NCBI RefSeq assembly: GCF_019402645.1
Contig: NZ_VKKS01000001.1
Location: 186,001-250,000 of the forward strand
Origin: Morganella morganii
Lineage (GTDB): Bacteria > Pseudomonadota > Gammaproteobacteria > Enterobacterales > Enterobacteriaceae
Direction of reading: 5' to 3'
Length of the DNA stretch: 64,000 nucleotides
Made by a program: the position numbers and the translations under genes. The notes under the pieces are model-generated. The model was not told the DNA's origin. It ran no database searches and saw nothing but the letters and a program-made list of their open reading frames with translations. Position 1 is the stretch's first letter. The number at the start of each line of letters is the position of its first letter. Positions 33,394 to 44,284 of this stretch are shown here, piece by piece.

Positions 33394-34377
33394 GTGAACA
33401 GGCGTGACTTTATTAAAGTGGCTTCCGGCGGGGCATTACTGTTAGGTAATACATCCGTGAGCCACGCGGCGGCGGAGAACCGCCCGCCGATCCCCGGCGC
33501 GCCCGGCATGCTGTATGACTCCACTCTGTGTGTCGGCTGTCAGGCGTGTGTGACAAAATGCCAAGATATCAACTTTCCCGGCCGTAATCCGCAAGGGGCG
33601 CAGACGTGGTCCAATAATGACAAATTGTCGCCGTACACCAATAACATTATTCAGGTGTGGACGAGCGGCACCGGCGAGCACAAAGATCAGGAAAAAGACG
33701 GTTATGCCTACATCAAAAAGCAATGTATGCACTGTGTTGATCCGAACTGTGTCTCTGTTTGTCCGGTTGGTGCGCTGAAAAAGCATCCGGTAACCGGCAT
33801 TGTTCATTACGACAAAGATATCTGTACCGGCTGCCGCTACTGCATGGTGGGTTGCCCGTATGATGTGCCGAAATACGATTACGACAACCCGTTCGGGGCG
33901 ATCAGCAAATGCGAACTGTGTAACCAGAAAGGCGTGGAACTCCTTGATAAAGGAGGTTTACCGGGCTGTGCGGAAGTGTGTCCGACCGGGGCGATTATCT
34001 TCGGCAGCCGCGAAGACCTGATGAGTGAGGCGAAAAAGCGTCTCGGGTTGAAAGCCGGAGACGAATATGCCTATCCGCGCCAGACACTGAAAACCGGTGA
34101 TAACTACCAGCACCCCGTGCCTTCCTACTACCCGCATCTGTATGGTGAAAAAGAGGGCGGCGGAACGCAGGTGATGGTACTGACCGGTGTGCCGTATAAA
34201 AATCTGCAACTGCCGGAACTGGCTGAACTCTCCACTGGTGCGCGTTCTGAAAATATCCAGCATACCCTGTACAAAGGAATGATCCTGCCGCTGGCGGTAT
34301 TAGCCGGTCTCACCGTGCTGGTGCGTCGCAACAGTAAAAATGACACTCACGACGGAGGTGATGATCATGAATCATGA
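33394..34377 (+). CDS. hybA: Hydrogenase-2 ferredoxin-like subunit HybA
   Basis: Periplasmic electron-transfer protein linking HybOC to the membrane quinone subunit HybB. Twin-arginine signal ([12 protein letters not shown]) at the start, then four 4Fe-4S motifs ([41 protein letters not shown] with CAEVCPTGA), and a C-terminal membrane helix (about 292-308). The 327 residues match E. coli (328). It starts 2 bases after hybO ends and overlaps hybB by 11 bases. Confidence 0.98.
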   Translation: MNRRDFIKVASGGALLLGNTSVSHAAAENRPPIPGAPGMLYDSTLCVGCQACVTKCQDINFPGRNPQGAQTWSNNDKLSPYTNNIIQVWTSGTGEHKDQEKDGYAYIKKQCMHCVDPNCVSVCPVGALKKHPVTGIVHYDKDICTGCRYCMVGCPYDVPKYDYDNPFGAISKCELCNQKGVELLDKGGLPGCAEVCPTGAIIFGSREDLMSEAKKRLGLKAGDEYAYPRQTLKTGDNYQHPVPSYYPHLYGEKEGGGTQVMVLTGVPYKNLQLPELAELSTGARSENIQHTLYKGMILPLAVLAGLTVLVRRNSKNDTHDGGDDHES

Positions 34378-35548
34378 TCCCAAACTCCCCGGCGGAAAAT
34401 TGTTCAGTAAGCCGATCATCATTTTCGGGCCGCTTGCTATCCTCTGTGTTCTGCTTATCGTCAAACGTCTGGTTTTCGGGCTGGGGTCGGTCTCTGATCT
34501 GAACGGTGGTTACCCCTGGGGGATCTGGATTGCCTTTGATCTGCTGATCGGCACCGGTTTTGCCTGTGGCGGCTGGGCGCTGGCGTGGGCGGTGTATGTG
34601 TTCAACAAAGGGGAATATCACCCGCTGGTGCGTCCGGCACTGCTGGCAAGTCTGCTGGGGTATTCGCTGGGCGGATTATCCATCACCATTGACCTCGGCC
34701 GTTACTGGAATATGCCGAACTTCTTTATTCCGGGAATTTTTAACGTCAACTCTGTCCTGCTGGAAACAGCTGTCTGTATGACTATCTATATCGGTGTAAT
34801 GACACTGGAACTGGCACCGGCATTTTGTGAGCGCATGGGCTGGAAAGTCTCACTTAAGCGACTGAACAAAATCATGTTTTTTGTGATAGCCCTCGGCGCG
34901 CTGTTACCGGCTATGCACCAGTCCTCTATGGGTTCTCTGATGATTGCCGCCGGCTATAAAGTGCATCCGCTGTGGCAGAGTTATGAAATGCTGCCACTGT
35001 TCTCTCTGCTCACTGCCTTTATTATGGGTTTCTCCATTGTGGTGTTCGAAGGATCGCTGGTGCAGAGCGGCCTGAAAGGCAACGGTCCGGATGAAAAGCG
35101 ACTGTTCGGCAAGCTGGCACTGACGGTCAGCATGCTGATGGCGCTGTTTCTGGTGCTGCGGTTCGGGGAACTGATTTACTGCGGCAAGCTCGGGCTTGCT
35201 TTCGCCGGGGATTACTACTCTGTATTGTTCTGGTGTGAGATTATGCTGATGGTCATTGCACTGGTGGTTTTCAGTATTCCGGCCTTCCGCCGTGACTCCC
35301 GGCTGCTCTTCATCGGCGCACTGAGCATGATGCTCGGCTGTGCGGCATGGCGTCTCGCCTATTCATTGCTGGCGTTCGATCCCGGCAATGGCTATCACTA
35401 CTTCCCGTCGACGGAAGAACTGTTAATTTCCATTGGTTTCGTGGCTGTTGAAATCTGTGCTTACCTTTTCCTGATCCGCCTGTTACCGATACTCCCTGCA
35501 TTAAAAAAACCAGCAGCTCACCCTTATCATGAGGCAAGTAAGTCATGA
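34367..35548 (+). CDS. hybB: Hydrogenase-2 integral membrane subunit HybB
   Basis: NrfD-family membrane protein with about ten helices that passes electrons from HybA to the quinone pool and may couple proton movement. The ATG at 34367 ([11 protein letters not shown]) has GGAGG 8 bases upstream and matches the E. coli start; the in-frame ATG at 34340 is inside hybA. The 393 residues include [14 protein letters not shown] and [12 protein letters not shown], both family signatures. Its end overlaps hybC by 4 bases. Confidence 0.97.
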   Translation: MNHDPKLPGGKLFSKPIIIFGPLAILCVLLIVKRLVFGLGSVSDLNGGYPWGIWIAFDLLIGTGFACGGWALAWAVYVFNKGEYHPLVRPALLASLLGYSLGGLSITIDLGRYWNMPNFFIPGIFNVNSVLLETAVCMTIYIGVMTLELAPAFCERMGWKVSLKRLNKIMFFVIALGALLPAMHQSSMGSLMIAAGYKVHPLWQSYEMLPLFSLLTAFIMGFSIVVFEGSLVQSGLKGNGPDEKRLFGKLALTVSMLMALFLVLRFGELIYCGKLGLAFAGDYYSVLFWCEIMLMVIALVVFSIPAFRRDSRLLFIGALSMMLGCAAWRLAYSLLAFDPGNGYHYFPSTEELLISIGFVAVEICAYLFLIRLLPILPALKKPAAHPYHEASKS

Positions 35549-37248
35549 GTCAGAGAATTACGATTGATCCGGTCACCCGTATCGAAGGACATTTACGTAT
35601 TGACTGTGAAATCAGCGATGGTGTGGTCACCAAAGCCTGGGCGTCAGGCACCATGTGGCGCGGGATGGAAAAAATTGTCAAAGGTAAGGATCCGCGCGAT
35701 GCCTGGATGATCCTCCAGCGCATCTGCGGCGTCTGCACCACCACACACGCGCTGGCATCGGTGCGTGCCGTGGAAAACGCCCTGAACCTGGATGTACCGG
35801 TGAATGCGCAGTATATCCGTAATATCATTCTGGCCGCGCACACCACTCATGACCATATCGTCCATTTTTATCAGCTCTCCGCTCTGGACTGGGTGGATAT
35901 CACCTCCGCGCTGAAGGCGGATCCGGCAAAAGCCTCTGCGATGCTGAACGGCGTTTCTGACTGGCCGCTCAACAGTACACAGGAATTCACCAAAGTGCAG
36001 GATAAAATCAAAGCACTGGCGGAAAGCGGGCAATTGGGTATTTTTGCCAATGGCTATTGGGGACATCCGGCGATGCAACTGCCGCCGGAAGTGAACCTGA
36101 TTGCGGTCGCGCACTATTTGCAGGCACTGGAATGTCAGCGCGATGCCAACCGCATCGTGGCGCTGCTGGGCGGAAAAACGCCGCACATTCAGAACCTGGC
36201 GGTCGGCGGGGTGGCGAATCCGATTAATCCTGATGGTGTTGGGGTGCTGAACACGGAACGCCTGATGTATATCAAATCATTTATCGATAAGCTGAATGAT
36301 TTTGTTGAACAGGTTTACAAAATTGATACTGCGGTGATTGCCGCATTTTATCCTCAGTGGTTTGAAACCGGGCAGGGCGCGGTGAACTATCTGAGCACGC
36401 CGGAATTTCCGACAGACGGCAAAAACGGCAGTTTCCTGTTCCCCGGCGGTTACATCGGGAATTCTGACTTAGCGACCTTCCGTCTGATCGACTCTCAGAC
36501 CGATGCCTTCCTGCTGAAAGGGATTCAGGAAAGCTCGCCGCACTCCTGGTACCGAGATGAAGCCCCGCAGAAGCCGTGGGAAGGCACGACCGAGCCGGAA
36601 TACACCGGCTGGGATGCTGACGGCAAATACTCGTGGGTGAAGTCGCCGACCCTGTACGGCAAAACCGTTGAAGTCGGCCCGCTGGCCAATATGTTCTGCA
36701 AACTGGCGGCGAAACACCCCGGCACAGAAGAAAAACTGAATGAAATTATTGCGGTTTATCAGACCCTGACCGGCAATCTGCCGGAGGTGAAACAATTGCA
36801 TTCCACGCTCGGCCGGATTATCGGCCGCACGGTACACTGCTGTGAATTACAGGCGGTGTTGCAGCATCAGTATGCCGCGCTGATCGCCAATATCGGCACC
36901 GGAGATCACATCACGTATGTGAAACCGGAATTCTCGGCTACCGGCGAGATAAAAGGCGTGGGTTTTCTGGAAGCACCGCGCGGCATGTTATCGCATTGGG
37001 TGGTGATCAAAGACGGTGTGATTGAAAACTATCAGGCGGTGGTACCGTCCACCTGGAACTGCGGGCCGCGCAATCACGATAATGTGGCGGGGCCGTATGA
37101 GCAGTCGCTGGTCGGGCTGAAAATTGCTGACCCGGAAAAACCGCTGGAAGTGGTGCGCACTATCCACTCATTCGACCCGTGTATGGCATGTGCGGTTCAT
37201 ATTGTTGATGTTGATGGCCGTGAAACGGTATCAGTGAAGGTGCTGTGA
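35545..37248 (+). CDS. hybC: Hydrogenase-2 large subunit
   Basis: NiFe catalytic subunit that oxidises hydrogen. The 567 residues equal E. coli. The N-terminal RICGVC and C-terminal DPCMACAVH supply the four cysteines that bind the Ni-Fe(CN)2CO centre. The residues after the terminal His (IVDVDGRETVSVKVL) form the peptide removed by the protease HybD once nickel is inserted. Overlaps hybB and hybD by a few bases, so translation is coupled. Confidence 0.99.
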   Translation: MSQRITIDPVTRIEGHLRIDCEISDGVVTKAWASGTMWRGMEKIVKGKDPRDAWMILQRICGVCTTTHALASVRAVENALNLDVPVNAQYIRNIILAAHTTHDHIVHFYQLSALDWVDITSALKADPAKASAMLNGVSDWPLNSTQEFTKVQDKIKALAESGQLGIFANGYWGHPAMQLPPEVNLIAVAHYLQALECQRDANRIVALLGGKTPHIQNLAVGGVANPINPDGVGVLNTERLMYIKSFIDKLNDFVEQVYKIDTAVIAAFYPQWFETGQGAVNYLSTPEFPTDGKNGSFLFPGGYIGNSDLATFRLIDSQTDAFLLKGIQESSPHSWYRDEAPQKPWEGTTEPEYTGWDADGKYSWVKSPTLYGKTVEVGPLANMFCKLAAKHPGTEEKLNEIIAVYQTLTGNLPEVKQLHSTLGRIIGRTVHCCELQAVLQHQYAALIANIGTGDHITYVKPEFSATGEIKGVGFLEAPRGMLSHWVVIKDGVIENYQAVVPSTWNCGPRNHDNVAGPYEQSLVGLKIADPEKPLEVVRTIHSFDPCMACAVHIVDVDGRETVSVKVL

Positions 37249-37742
37249 TGCGGATTTTGGTATTAGGTGTCGGCAATATTCTGCTGACCGATGAAGCCAT
37301 CGGGGTGCATATCGCGGAAGCCCTGGCGGAGCGCTATATCCTGCCGGATTATGTTGAGGTAATGGACGGCGGCACGGCGGGTATGGAACTGCTCGGCAGC
37401 ATGGCCGGACGGGATCATCTGATTATCACCGATGCGATTGTGTCGGCGAAAAGTGCCCCGGGCACCATCCGTATTCTGCGGGATGAAGAAGTCCCTGCGC
37501 TGTTCACCAACAAAATATCCCCCCATCAACTGGGGTTATCCGATGTCTTGTCCGCACTGCGTTTTACCGGGGAATTCCCCGCTAAACTGACGCTGGTGGG
37601 CGTGGTTCCGGCGTCACTGGAGCCGGATATCAGTATGACCCCGCTGCTGGAAGCGGCGGTTGAACCGGCATTACAGCAGGTGCTGGCGATACTCCGCGAA
37701 TCAGGTGTTGAGGCCGTGAAAAAGGAGACCGCGCATGTCTGA
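37248..37742 (+). CDS. hybD: Hydrogenase-2 maturation protease HybD
   Basis: Endopeptidase that removes the C-terminal peptide of HybC after nickel insertion. The ATG at 37248 overlaps the hybC TGA and gives 164 residues as in E. coli; a GTG one codon earlier is less likely. The nickel-sensing residues lie in the conserved strings GNILLTDEAIGV, MDGGTAG and SPHQLGL. Overlaps hybE by 8 bases. Confidence 0.97.
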   Translation: MRILVLGVGNILLTDEAIGVHIAEALAERYILPDYVEVMDGGTAGMELLGSMAGRDHLIITDAIVSAKSAPGTIRILRDEEVPALFTNKISPHQLGLSDVLSALRFTGEFPAKLTLVGVVPASLEPDISMTPLLEAAVEPALQQVLAILRESGVEAVKKETAHV

Positions 37743-38226
37743 GGAGATTCAGGGATTTATGCACAGTCCGGCAGAGCAGATCCGCGCTGCGTTTGAACGG
37801 ATTGCTGCGGATACCATGCACGACCTTCCGTTTCTGCATCCGTCGGTACCGGTGTATGTGACGGAATTGACGCTGTTTGAAGGGCAGTGGACGGGCTGTG
37901 TGATCACGCCGTGGATGTGCAGCGCGGTGATTTTCCCGGGGCCGGAACAATTCTGGCCGCCGCGCAAAATCAGTGAAAAAATCGGCCTGCGGTTGCCGTA
38001 CGGCACCATGACATTCACCGTCGGTGAGCTGGAGTGCGTATCTCAGTATCTGGCGTGCTCGCTGTTATCGCCGCTGCCGCACACGCTGTCACCACAGGAA
38101 GGGATGCGGCTGGCGGATGACAGCGCGCGTATGCTGCTCTCGCTGCCGGTAACTGATCCGGATGCGCCGGTAATGGCCGGGCGCAGAGCCCTGTTCACCG
38201 GTAAACGGGTGTCCCGGCATGCATGA
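37735..38226 (+). CDS. hybE: Hydrogenase-2 assembly chaperone HybE
   Basis: Rubredoxin-like-family (HupJ/HybE) chaperone that holds back Tat export of HybO until its partner is mature. The 163 residues match E. coli (162), with the conserved MHDLPFLHPSVPVYVTE and FPGPEQFWPPRKISEK. Overlaps hybD and hybF, in keeping with one operon. Confidence 0.95.
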   Translation: MSEEIQGFMHSPAEQIRAAFERIAADTMHDLPFLHPSVPVYVTELTLFEGQWTGCVITPWMCSAVIFPGPEQFWPPRKISEKIGLRLPYGTMTFTVGELECVSQYLACSLLSPLPHTLSPQEGMRLADDSARMLLSLPVTDPDAPVMAGRRALFTGKRVSRHA

Positions 38227-38560
38227 ATTATCCCTGTGCATGAGTGCGGCGGATATTATCTGTGAACAGGCTGCACAGCACGGCATCACGCGGGTGACGG
38301 ATGTCTGGCTGGACGTCGGCGCACTGGCGGATGTTGAGGAGAGCGCACTGCATTTCTGTTTTGATATCGCCTGCCGCGATACTTTGGCTCAGAGCTGCAC
38401 ACTGCATATTGATATTATCCCGGCACAGGCATGGTGCTGGGATTGCAGCCGTGAGGCCGAGATTATGCAGCATGCGGGATGCTGTCCGCACTGCGGCAGC
38501 GAACGGCTGCGCATCAGTGAGGGTGATGCTTTGCGGGTAAAAAGTCTGGAAGGTGAGTGA
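38219..38560 (+). CDS. hybF: Hydrogenase nickel-incorporation protein HybF (HypA paralogue)
   Basis: HypA-type metallochaperone that hands nickel to HypB and then to the large subunit. The N-terminal MHELSLC provides the Ni-binding His2. A structural zinc site is formed by two Cys pairs (CWDC and CPHC). The 113 residues equal E. coli HybF. It is the last hyb gene here: hybG, which follows in E. coli, is replaced by ampR, whose stop codon is only 3 bases away on the other strand. No separate hypA lies with hypBDE, so HybF probably serves as the general HypA. Confidence 0.96.
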   Translation: MHELSLCMSAADIICEQAAQHGITRVTDVWLDVGALADVEESALHFCFDIACRDTLAQSCTLHIDIIPAQAWCWDCSREAEIMQHAGCCPHCGSERLRISEGDALRVKSLEGE

Positions 38561-38563
38561 TTG

Positions 38564-39439
38564 TCACTTTGCTGCCGCATTCAGCAGCCAGCGGGCAAAC
38601 TGCTGCATGGCCGGGGTTTCCGGACGGGATTGTAACCGGGTCAGCCAGTAGCCGCCGAGAGTGATATCAGCGGCAAATGGCTGTACCAGTGCGCCTGACT
38701 GTATCAGACGGCTGAACATGCACACCGGCGCAATCGCGATCCCGGCATCCAGCTGTGCGGCTTCGGCCATGGCCAGTGATGTATCAAACACCATCACCGG
38801 CTGTGACGGGGAAGGCGGTGTGCCGCCCGCGCAGATAAGCCAGCGGCTCCATTCATCCCGGCGGAATGATCGCAGCAGGGTAAAGCGGTGAACATCATCC
38901 GGCTGCTGTAACTGTTCAGCAATGGCCGGTGAGCACAGCGGGGAGTGCGGCGCACTGAAAATCAGTTCCGCATCCGATTCATGCCACGCGCCGTTACCGA
39001 AACGGATAGTATAATCATGCCCTTCGGCGGCCGGATCCACATGGTTATTGTGGGTGGAGATATGCAGATCAATATGCGGATGGCTGTCATAAAATCCGGC
39101 CAGATGCGACAGCAGCCAGCCTGCGGCAAATGTCCCGACCACACCCACTTTCACCCGCTCACGGAACTGCCCGTGAGAAAAACACTCCAGGGTATCCGCA
39201 ATCCGGTCAAACGCCTCATTGAGCACCGGCAGCAATCCCTCACCTTCATGAGTCAGCACCAGCCCGCGCGATACGCGGGTAAACAGTGCGCAGCCGAGCT
39301 GTTCTTCCAGTACTCTGACCTGCTGGCTGACCGCGGCATGGGTGACATTCAGCTCAATTGCCGCACGGGTAAAACTAAGATGACGGGCGGCGGCCTCAAA
39401 GGCGCGCAGCGGGTTAAGGGGGAGATAACGTCTGACCAT
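38564..39439 (-). CDS. ampR: LysR-type beta-lactamase regulator AmpR
   Basis: LysR-family regulator that senses muropeptides: it represses ampC when bound to UDP-MurNAc-pentapeptide and activates it with 1,6-anhydro-muropeptides during beta-lactam stress. The 291 residues are the standard AmpR length. The N-terminal helix-turn-helix is LSFTRAAIELNVTHAAVSQQ. Divergent from ampC across a 110-base promoter region, the classic inducible arrangement, so ampC is expected to be inducible. Its 3' end abuts hybF. Confidence 0.97.
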   Translation of the reverse strand: MVRRYLPLNPLRAFEAAARHLSFTRAAIELNVTHAAVSQQVRVLEEQLGCALFTRVSRGLVLTHEGEGLLPVLNEAFDRIADTLECFSHGQFRERVKVGVVGTFAAGWLLSHLAGFYDSHPHIDLHISTHNNHVDPAAEGHDYTIRFGNGAWHESDAELIFSAPHSPLCSPAIAEQLQQPDDVHRFTLLRSFRRDEWSRWLICAGGTPPSPSQPVMVFDTSLAMAEAAQLDAGIAIAPVCMFSRLIQSGALVQPFAADITLGGYWLTRLQSRPETPAMQQFARWLLNAAAK

Positions 39440-40689
<1,250 letters not shown>

Positions 40690-40761
40690 CTTTTCCCTGA
40701 AGCGGCCTCCGCGGAAACGCCGGGGGCGCCTCACTATTTCTTATTTTTTATATGATTATGA

Positions 40762-41442
40762 TTACCTTTTGTCATTATCACTCCTCAGAAAAAAAGGAAT
40801 GAATATGGCTATGAATGGAATAAAAACCCAAAGTACTATCATTTTGTTTTTATTGAAGTGATTTAAACATGCCACATTGTAAAATATTATTGGAAGAATA
40901 AAAGCAAAGAGAAGGATGATTGAGCTTTCGCTGAGAAGAAAGATAACAGGCATATACCAGGAAAATTGAAATAAAAGAATAAATAGGTATTTAAGACGCA
41001 TATCCATATTATCTGTCTTTTTTTTGAATTTAATCGAACCAGTTAGGACAATAACTATTGATGCAATTAAAAAACACAGTAAATAAATATGGGTAAGGTA
41101 AGAGGGGTAGTTTTCTATGTAGATGAAATCAGAGTGTTGGGTGGTGATTTTTTTTACGGATAAAGATATGAATAAAGAAAAGTAAACAATAAAATAAAAA
41201 AATAACGCTCTGTTTAAGTTAGATGTTGAGATAGATAAGGTAATTGCCAATGGGATAACTGATATCAGGAAAAATAATGAGGAATTCAATATTCTGAAAT
41301 TAAAAACGTCATTCTCATTGGTGTAGTATATGCTGTCGGTATTTAATGAAAAAATTAAGATGTCATTAAAGTAATTGATGTTTATAAAAAATGAAATAAA
41401 TAATAACACCATAAATATAAACAGTGATTTTTTATATCCCAT
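40762..41442 (-). CDS. AT-rich orphan membrane protein
   Basis: Unrecognised 226-residue protein with about seven hydrophobic segments (roughly 6-24, 54-72, 78-96, 115-135, 149-170, 173-193, 200-219) and short polar loops. The start ATG has AAAGG 8 bases upstream. Base composition is far more AT-rich than its neighbours, with runs of Ile, Phe, Leu, Ser and Lys, suggesting horizontal origin. It lies alone between ampC and tRNA-Ile2. The polytopic layout could be a transporter, O-unit-type or immunity protein; nothing in the sequence decides. Confidence 0.6.
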   Translation of the reverse strand: MGYKKSLFIFMVLLFISFFININYFNDILIFSLNTDSIYYTNENDVFNFRILNSSLFFLISVIPLAITLSISTSNLNRALFFYFIVYFSLFISLSVKKITTQHSDFIYIENYPSYLTHIYLLCFLIASIVIVLTGSIKFKKKTDNMDMRLKYLFILLFQFSWYMPVIFLLSESSIILLFAFILPIIFYNVACLNHFNKNKMIVLWVFIPFIAIFIPFFLRSDNDKR

Positions 41443-41662
41443 TATTTTACCTTTGACCTGAAAGTGATTTCATTAATATTGATAATTTAATTTTTCTATT
41501 ATTAGGTTACTTGAAAAATAAATTAAGTAAATAAAAAAATAATATCAACAACTAAAATAGTGATTAATACTTAACTCTTGTAATGGATAATATAAAATAA
41601 TTTTGTTGATGTCTTTGTTATAGTGTGATTATTGATACTTATACACATTTAGCGGGCGTAGT

Positions 41663-41755
41663 TGTTCGCACAATACCCATTATAAAAAATGGCCATGTTA
41701 AGCAGCCAAAACTCATTGTTCATTCCTGTCAGATTCTCCGGATGCCGTTCGTCTT
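41663..41755 (+). mobile_element. Possible IS1-family transposase remnant
   Basis: Joining two frames gives a zinc-ribbon-like pattern: C-S-H-N-T-H-Y-K-K in one frame, then N-G-H-V-K-Q and H-S-C in the next, followed by a P-F-V that could correspond to RQFV. This resembles the N-terminus of InsA-type proteins. It is badly frameshifted and no terminal repeats are visible, so the call is weak. Confidence 0.25.
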
Positions 41756-41914
41756 ATTTTTAGTATGTTGTATTCATTTTTTGACAATGTTCAGAGTGAT
41801 AATGTTCTGAATATGAATAATAATTTTTGCAGGGGTGTTTACACTATCTGACTGAAGCAGGTACACAAATCAAAAAATCTGGTGCGACACTTTTTCTGCC
41901 ATCGACTGGCGGAT

Positions 41915-41944
41915 GTAAAAAAGCCACCCTGTAAAGAGTGGCTT
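41915..41944 (-). terminator. Terminator of tRNA-Ile2
   Basis: AAGCCAC (41921-41927) pairs with GTGGCTT (41938-41944). On the minus strand it is followed by a T run (A tract on the plus strand at 41917-41922), 27 bases beyond the tRNA 3' end. Confidence 0.75.
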
Positions 41945-41970
41945 AATACACTGATAAATCAGTAAAAATT

Positions 41971-42047
41971 TGGTGGCCCCTACTGGACTTGAACCAGTGA
42001 CCAAGCGATTATGAGTCGCCTGCTCTAACCAACTGAGCTAAGGGGCC
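41971..42047 (-). tRNA. ileX: tRNA-Ile2 (CAU anticodon, lysidine-modified)
   Basis: 77-base tRNA with encoded CCA. The minus strand begins GGCCCCTTAGCTCAG and has anticodon loop CTCATAA, D- and T-arms (GGTTCAAGTCC) and a perfect acceptor stem. The near-identity to E. coli ileX, and the position beside rpoD as in E. coli, mark it as the AUA-reading isoleucine tRNA whose C34 is modified by TilS, not an elongator tRNA-Met. E. coli has mug between rpoD and ileX; it is absent here. Confidence 0.95.
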
Positions 42048-42198
42048 GGAGTGGGAGAATTATACTGCCAGTTGATGGCGGGGTCTAGCATTTCTTGTCT
42101 ATCTGACTGTTTTGTGAGCGGAATATTGCTTGTGAGAAATGATTAATGAACAACAATTGCGTAAATGAATGTCCGGACGCCCGGCGGCGGTGATGCAT

Positions 42199-42224
42199 AA
42201 AAAAGGCGCCGTTAAACGGCGCCT
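42199..42224 (-). terminator. rpoD terminator
   Basis: AGGCGCCGT / ACGGCGCCT stem (42204-42212 and 42216-42224) with a 3-base loop and, on the minus strand, a T run. It is 26 bases after the rpoD stop and ends the rpsU-dnaG-rpoD operon. Confidence 0.9.
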
Positions 42225-42249
42225 GATAATGCTCTGATCCTGAAGCGGA

Positions 42250-44100
42250 TTATTCGTCCAGGAAGCTGCGTAACACTTCAGAACGACTCGGGTGACGCAG
42301 TTTGCGCAGTGCCTTCGCTTCAATCTGACGAATACGCTCGCGGGTAACGTCAAACTGTTTACCCACTTCTTCCAGTGTGTGATCGGTATTCATATCAATG
42401 CCGAAACGCATACGCAGAACTTTCGCTTCACGTGGCGTCAGACCGGCCAGCACTTCGTGAGTTGCCGAACGCAGGCTCTCTGAAGTGGCTGAATCCAGCG
42501 GCAGCTCAAGGGTGGTATCCTCGATGAAATCCCCTAAGTGCGAATCTTCATCATCACCAATCGGCGTTTCCATTGAGATTGGCTCTTTGGCGATTTTCAG
42601 CACTTTGCGGATTTTATCTTCCGGCATCAGCATCCGCTCTGCCAGTTCTTCCGGTGACGGCTCACGGCCCATCTCCTGAAGCATCTGACGGGAGATACGA
42701 TTAAGTTTGTTGATAGTCTCAATCATATGCACCGGGATACGGATAGTACGCGCCTGGTCCGCGATAGAGCGGGTAATGGCCTGGCGGATCCACCAGGTGG
42801 CATAGGTTGAGAATTTGTAACCACGACGGTATTCAAACTTATCAACCGCTTTCATCAGACCGATGTTACCTTCCTGAATCAGATCCAGGAACTGGAGACC
42901 ACGGTTGGTGTATTTTTTCGCGATAGAGATAACCAGACGTAAGTTCGCTTCAACCATCTCTTTTTTCGCACGGCGGGCTTTCGCTTCACCGATAGACATG
43001 CGGCGGTTAATATCTTTGACCTGTTCAATGGTCAGTCCGGTTTCTTCTTCTATCTGACGCAGACGTTGCAGGCTGCGTTCAACTTCTTCAGAAACATCCT
43101 GAAGTTTTTCAGACCACGGTTTGTTCATCGCGACAGCAGCAGTAAACCAGGAATGACTGGTTTCATTGCCGGTGAACAGCGTGATGAAGTTTTTCTTCGG
43201 CATTTTGCTCTGCTCAACGCAGAGCTTCATGATGTAGCGTTCCTGCTGACGGACACGATCCATCATTTCACGCATGTTGTTGACCAGGTGGTCAAACTGT
43301 TTCGGAACTAAACGGAATTCTTTGAAAACTTCAGAGAGCTGCTGAATTTCCGCATTGGTGTTCGGGTGGTCGCGGCCGTGAATTTTAATCTGCTGACGCG
43401 CTTTTTCATGCTGCACACGCAGCGCTTCGAATTTCTGACGAGCCAGTTCAGGATCGATGCTGTTATCGTCATCGCTGTCACTGTCATCCTCTTCTTCTTC
43501 GTCTTCGTCGTCGTCATCTTTATTTAATTCTGCAGCCGGCAGCTCAGAACCGATGTTGGTTGCTGTTGGTGCCAGATCTTCTTCCGCGTTCGGGTCAACG
43601 AAACCGGTAATCAGGTCAGAAAGACGGACTTCGCCTGCTTCAACGCGGTCGTACTGATCGAGTAAATACGTGATTGCCTCAGGATATTCAGCAACGGAAC
43701 ACTGAACCTGATTGATGCCATCTTCGATGCGCTTGGCAATGTCAATTTCGCCTTCGCGGGTCAACAGTTCTACCGTTCCCATTTCACGCATATACATGCG
43801 TACAGGGTCAGTGGTCCGGCCAATTTCCGATTCTACACTTGAGAGGACTTGTGCTGCAGCTTCGGCTGCATCATCATCGGTGTCTGTTGAATTCTCTGCC
43901 AGCATCAGATCATCAGCATCAGGTGCTTCTTCCATTACCTGAATGCCCATGTCATTGATCATCTGGATAATATCTTCGATCTGATCAGAATCGACGATAT
44001 CTTCAGGCAGATGGTCATTGACTTCAGCATAGGTCAGATAGCCTTGCTCCTTACCACGGGTGACAAGAAGTTTCAGCTGTGACTGCGGGTTTTGCTCCAT
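42250..44100 (-). CDS. rpoD: RNA polymerase primary sigma factor (sigma-70)
   Basis: Housekeeping sigma factor. The start at 44100 ([13 protein letters not shown]) matches E. coli; the in-frame extension to 44148 is rejected. The 616 residues show region 1.1, the acidic non-conserved insert (Asp/Glu run near 200), and region 2 with the -10 recognition segment ([12 protein letters not shown]). Region 3 follows, then region 4 with the -35-binding helix ([20 protein letters not shown]). Last gene of the macromolecular-synthesis operon. The 184-base gap from dnaG may hold internal promoters, as known in E. coli. Confidence 0.99.
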   Translation of the reverse strand: MEQNPQSQLKLLVTRGKEQGYLTYAEVNDHLPEDIVDSDQIEDIIQMINDMGIQVMEEAPDADDLMLAENSTDTDDDAAEAAAQVLSSVESEIGRTTDPVRMYMREMGTVELLTREGEIDIAKRIEDGINQVQCSVAEYPEAITYLLDQYDRVEAGEVRLSDLITGFVDPNAEEDLAPTATNIGSELPAAELNKDDDDEDEEEEDDSDSDDDNSIDPELARQKFEALRVQHEKARQQIKIHGRDHPNTNAEIQQLSEVFKEFRLVPKQFDHLVNNMREMMDRVRQQERYIMKLCVEQSKMPKKNFITLFTGNETSHSWFTAAVAMNKPWSEKLQDVSEEVERSLQRLRQIEEETGLTIEQVKDINRRMSIGEAKARRAKKEMVEANLRLVISIAKKYTNRGLQFLDLIQEGNIGLMKAVDKFEYRRGYKFSTYATWWIRQAITRSIADQARTIRIPVHMIETINKLNRISRQMLQEMGREPSPEELAERMLMPEDKIRKVLKIAKEPISMETPIGDDEDSHLGDFIEDTTLELPLDSATSESLRSATHEVLAGLTPREAKVLRMRFGIDMNTDHTLEEVGKQFDVTRERIRQIEAKALRKLRHPSRSEVLRSFLDE

Positions 44101-44284
44101 AAGACGGTATCCACACTTCTGAGTATTTAGGTTTGTGTTGGTCGGCAAAACAACTTAGCCAGCAACAATAACAATCAAGGATTTCTTTTCTTCGGCCATG
44201 AACCTTGGTGACATGGCATGCAGGGCTGTTCCTGCTGTCTGCGGCACTTAAGCCGTTATATTCATCATAGTTTAATAATAATAC

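Larger units (their letters stand above)
41443..41970. other. AT-rich stretch before tRNA-Ile2
   Basis: About 530 bases with no intact gene. It holds a possible transposase remnant (41663-41755) and the tRNA terminator. The rest is AT-rich sequence with no feature I can support. Confidence 0.5.

Noticed and set aside
41971..42047. Elongator tRNA-Met from its CAU anticodon
   Set aside because: The body matches tRNA-Ile2 (ileX), and it sits beside rpoD as in E. coli.
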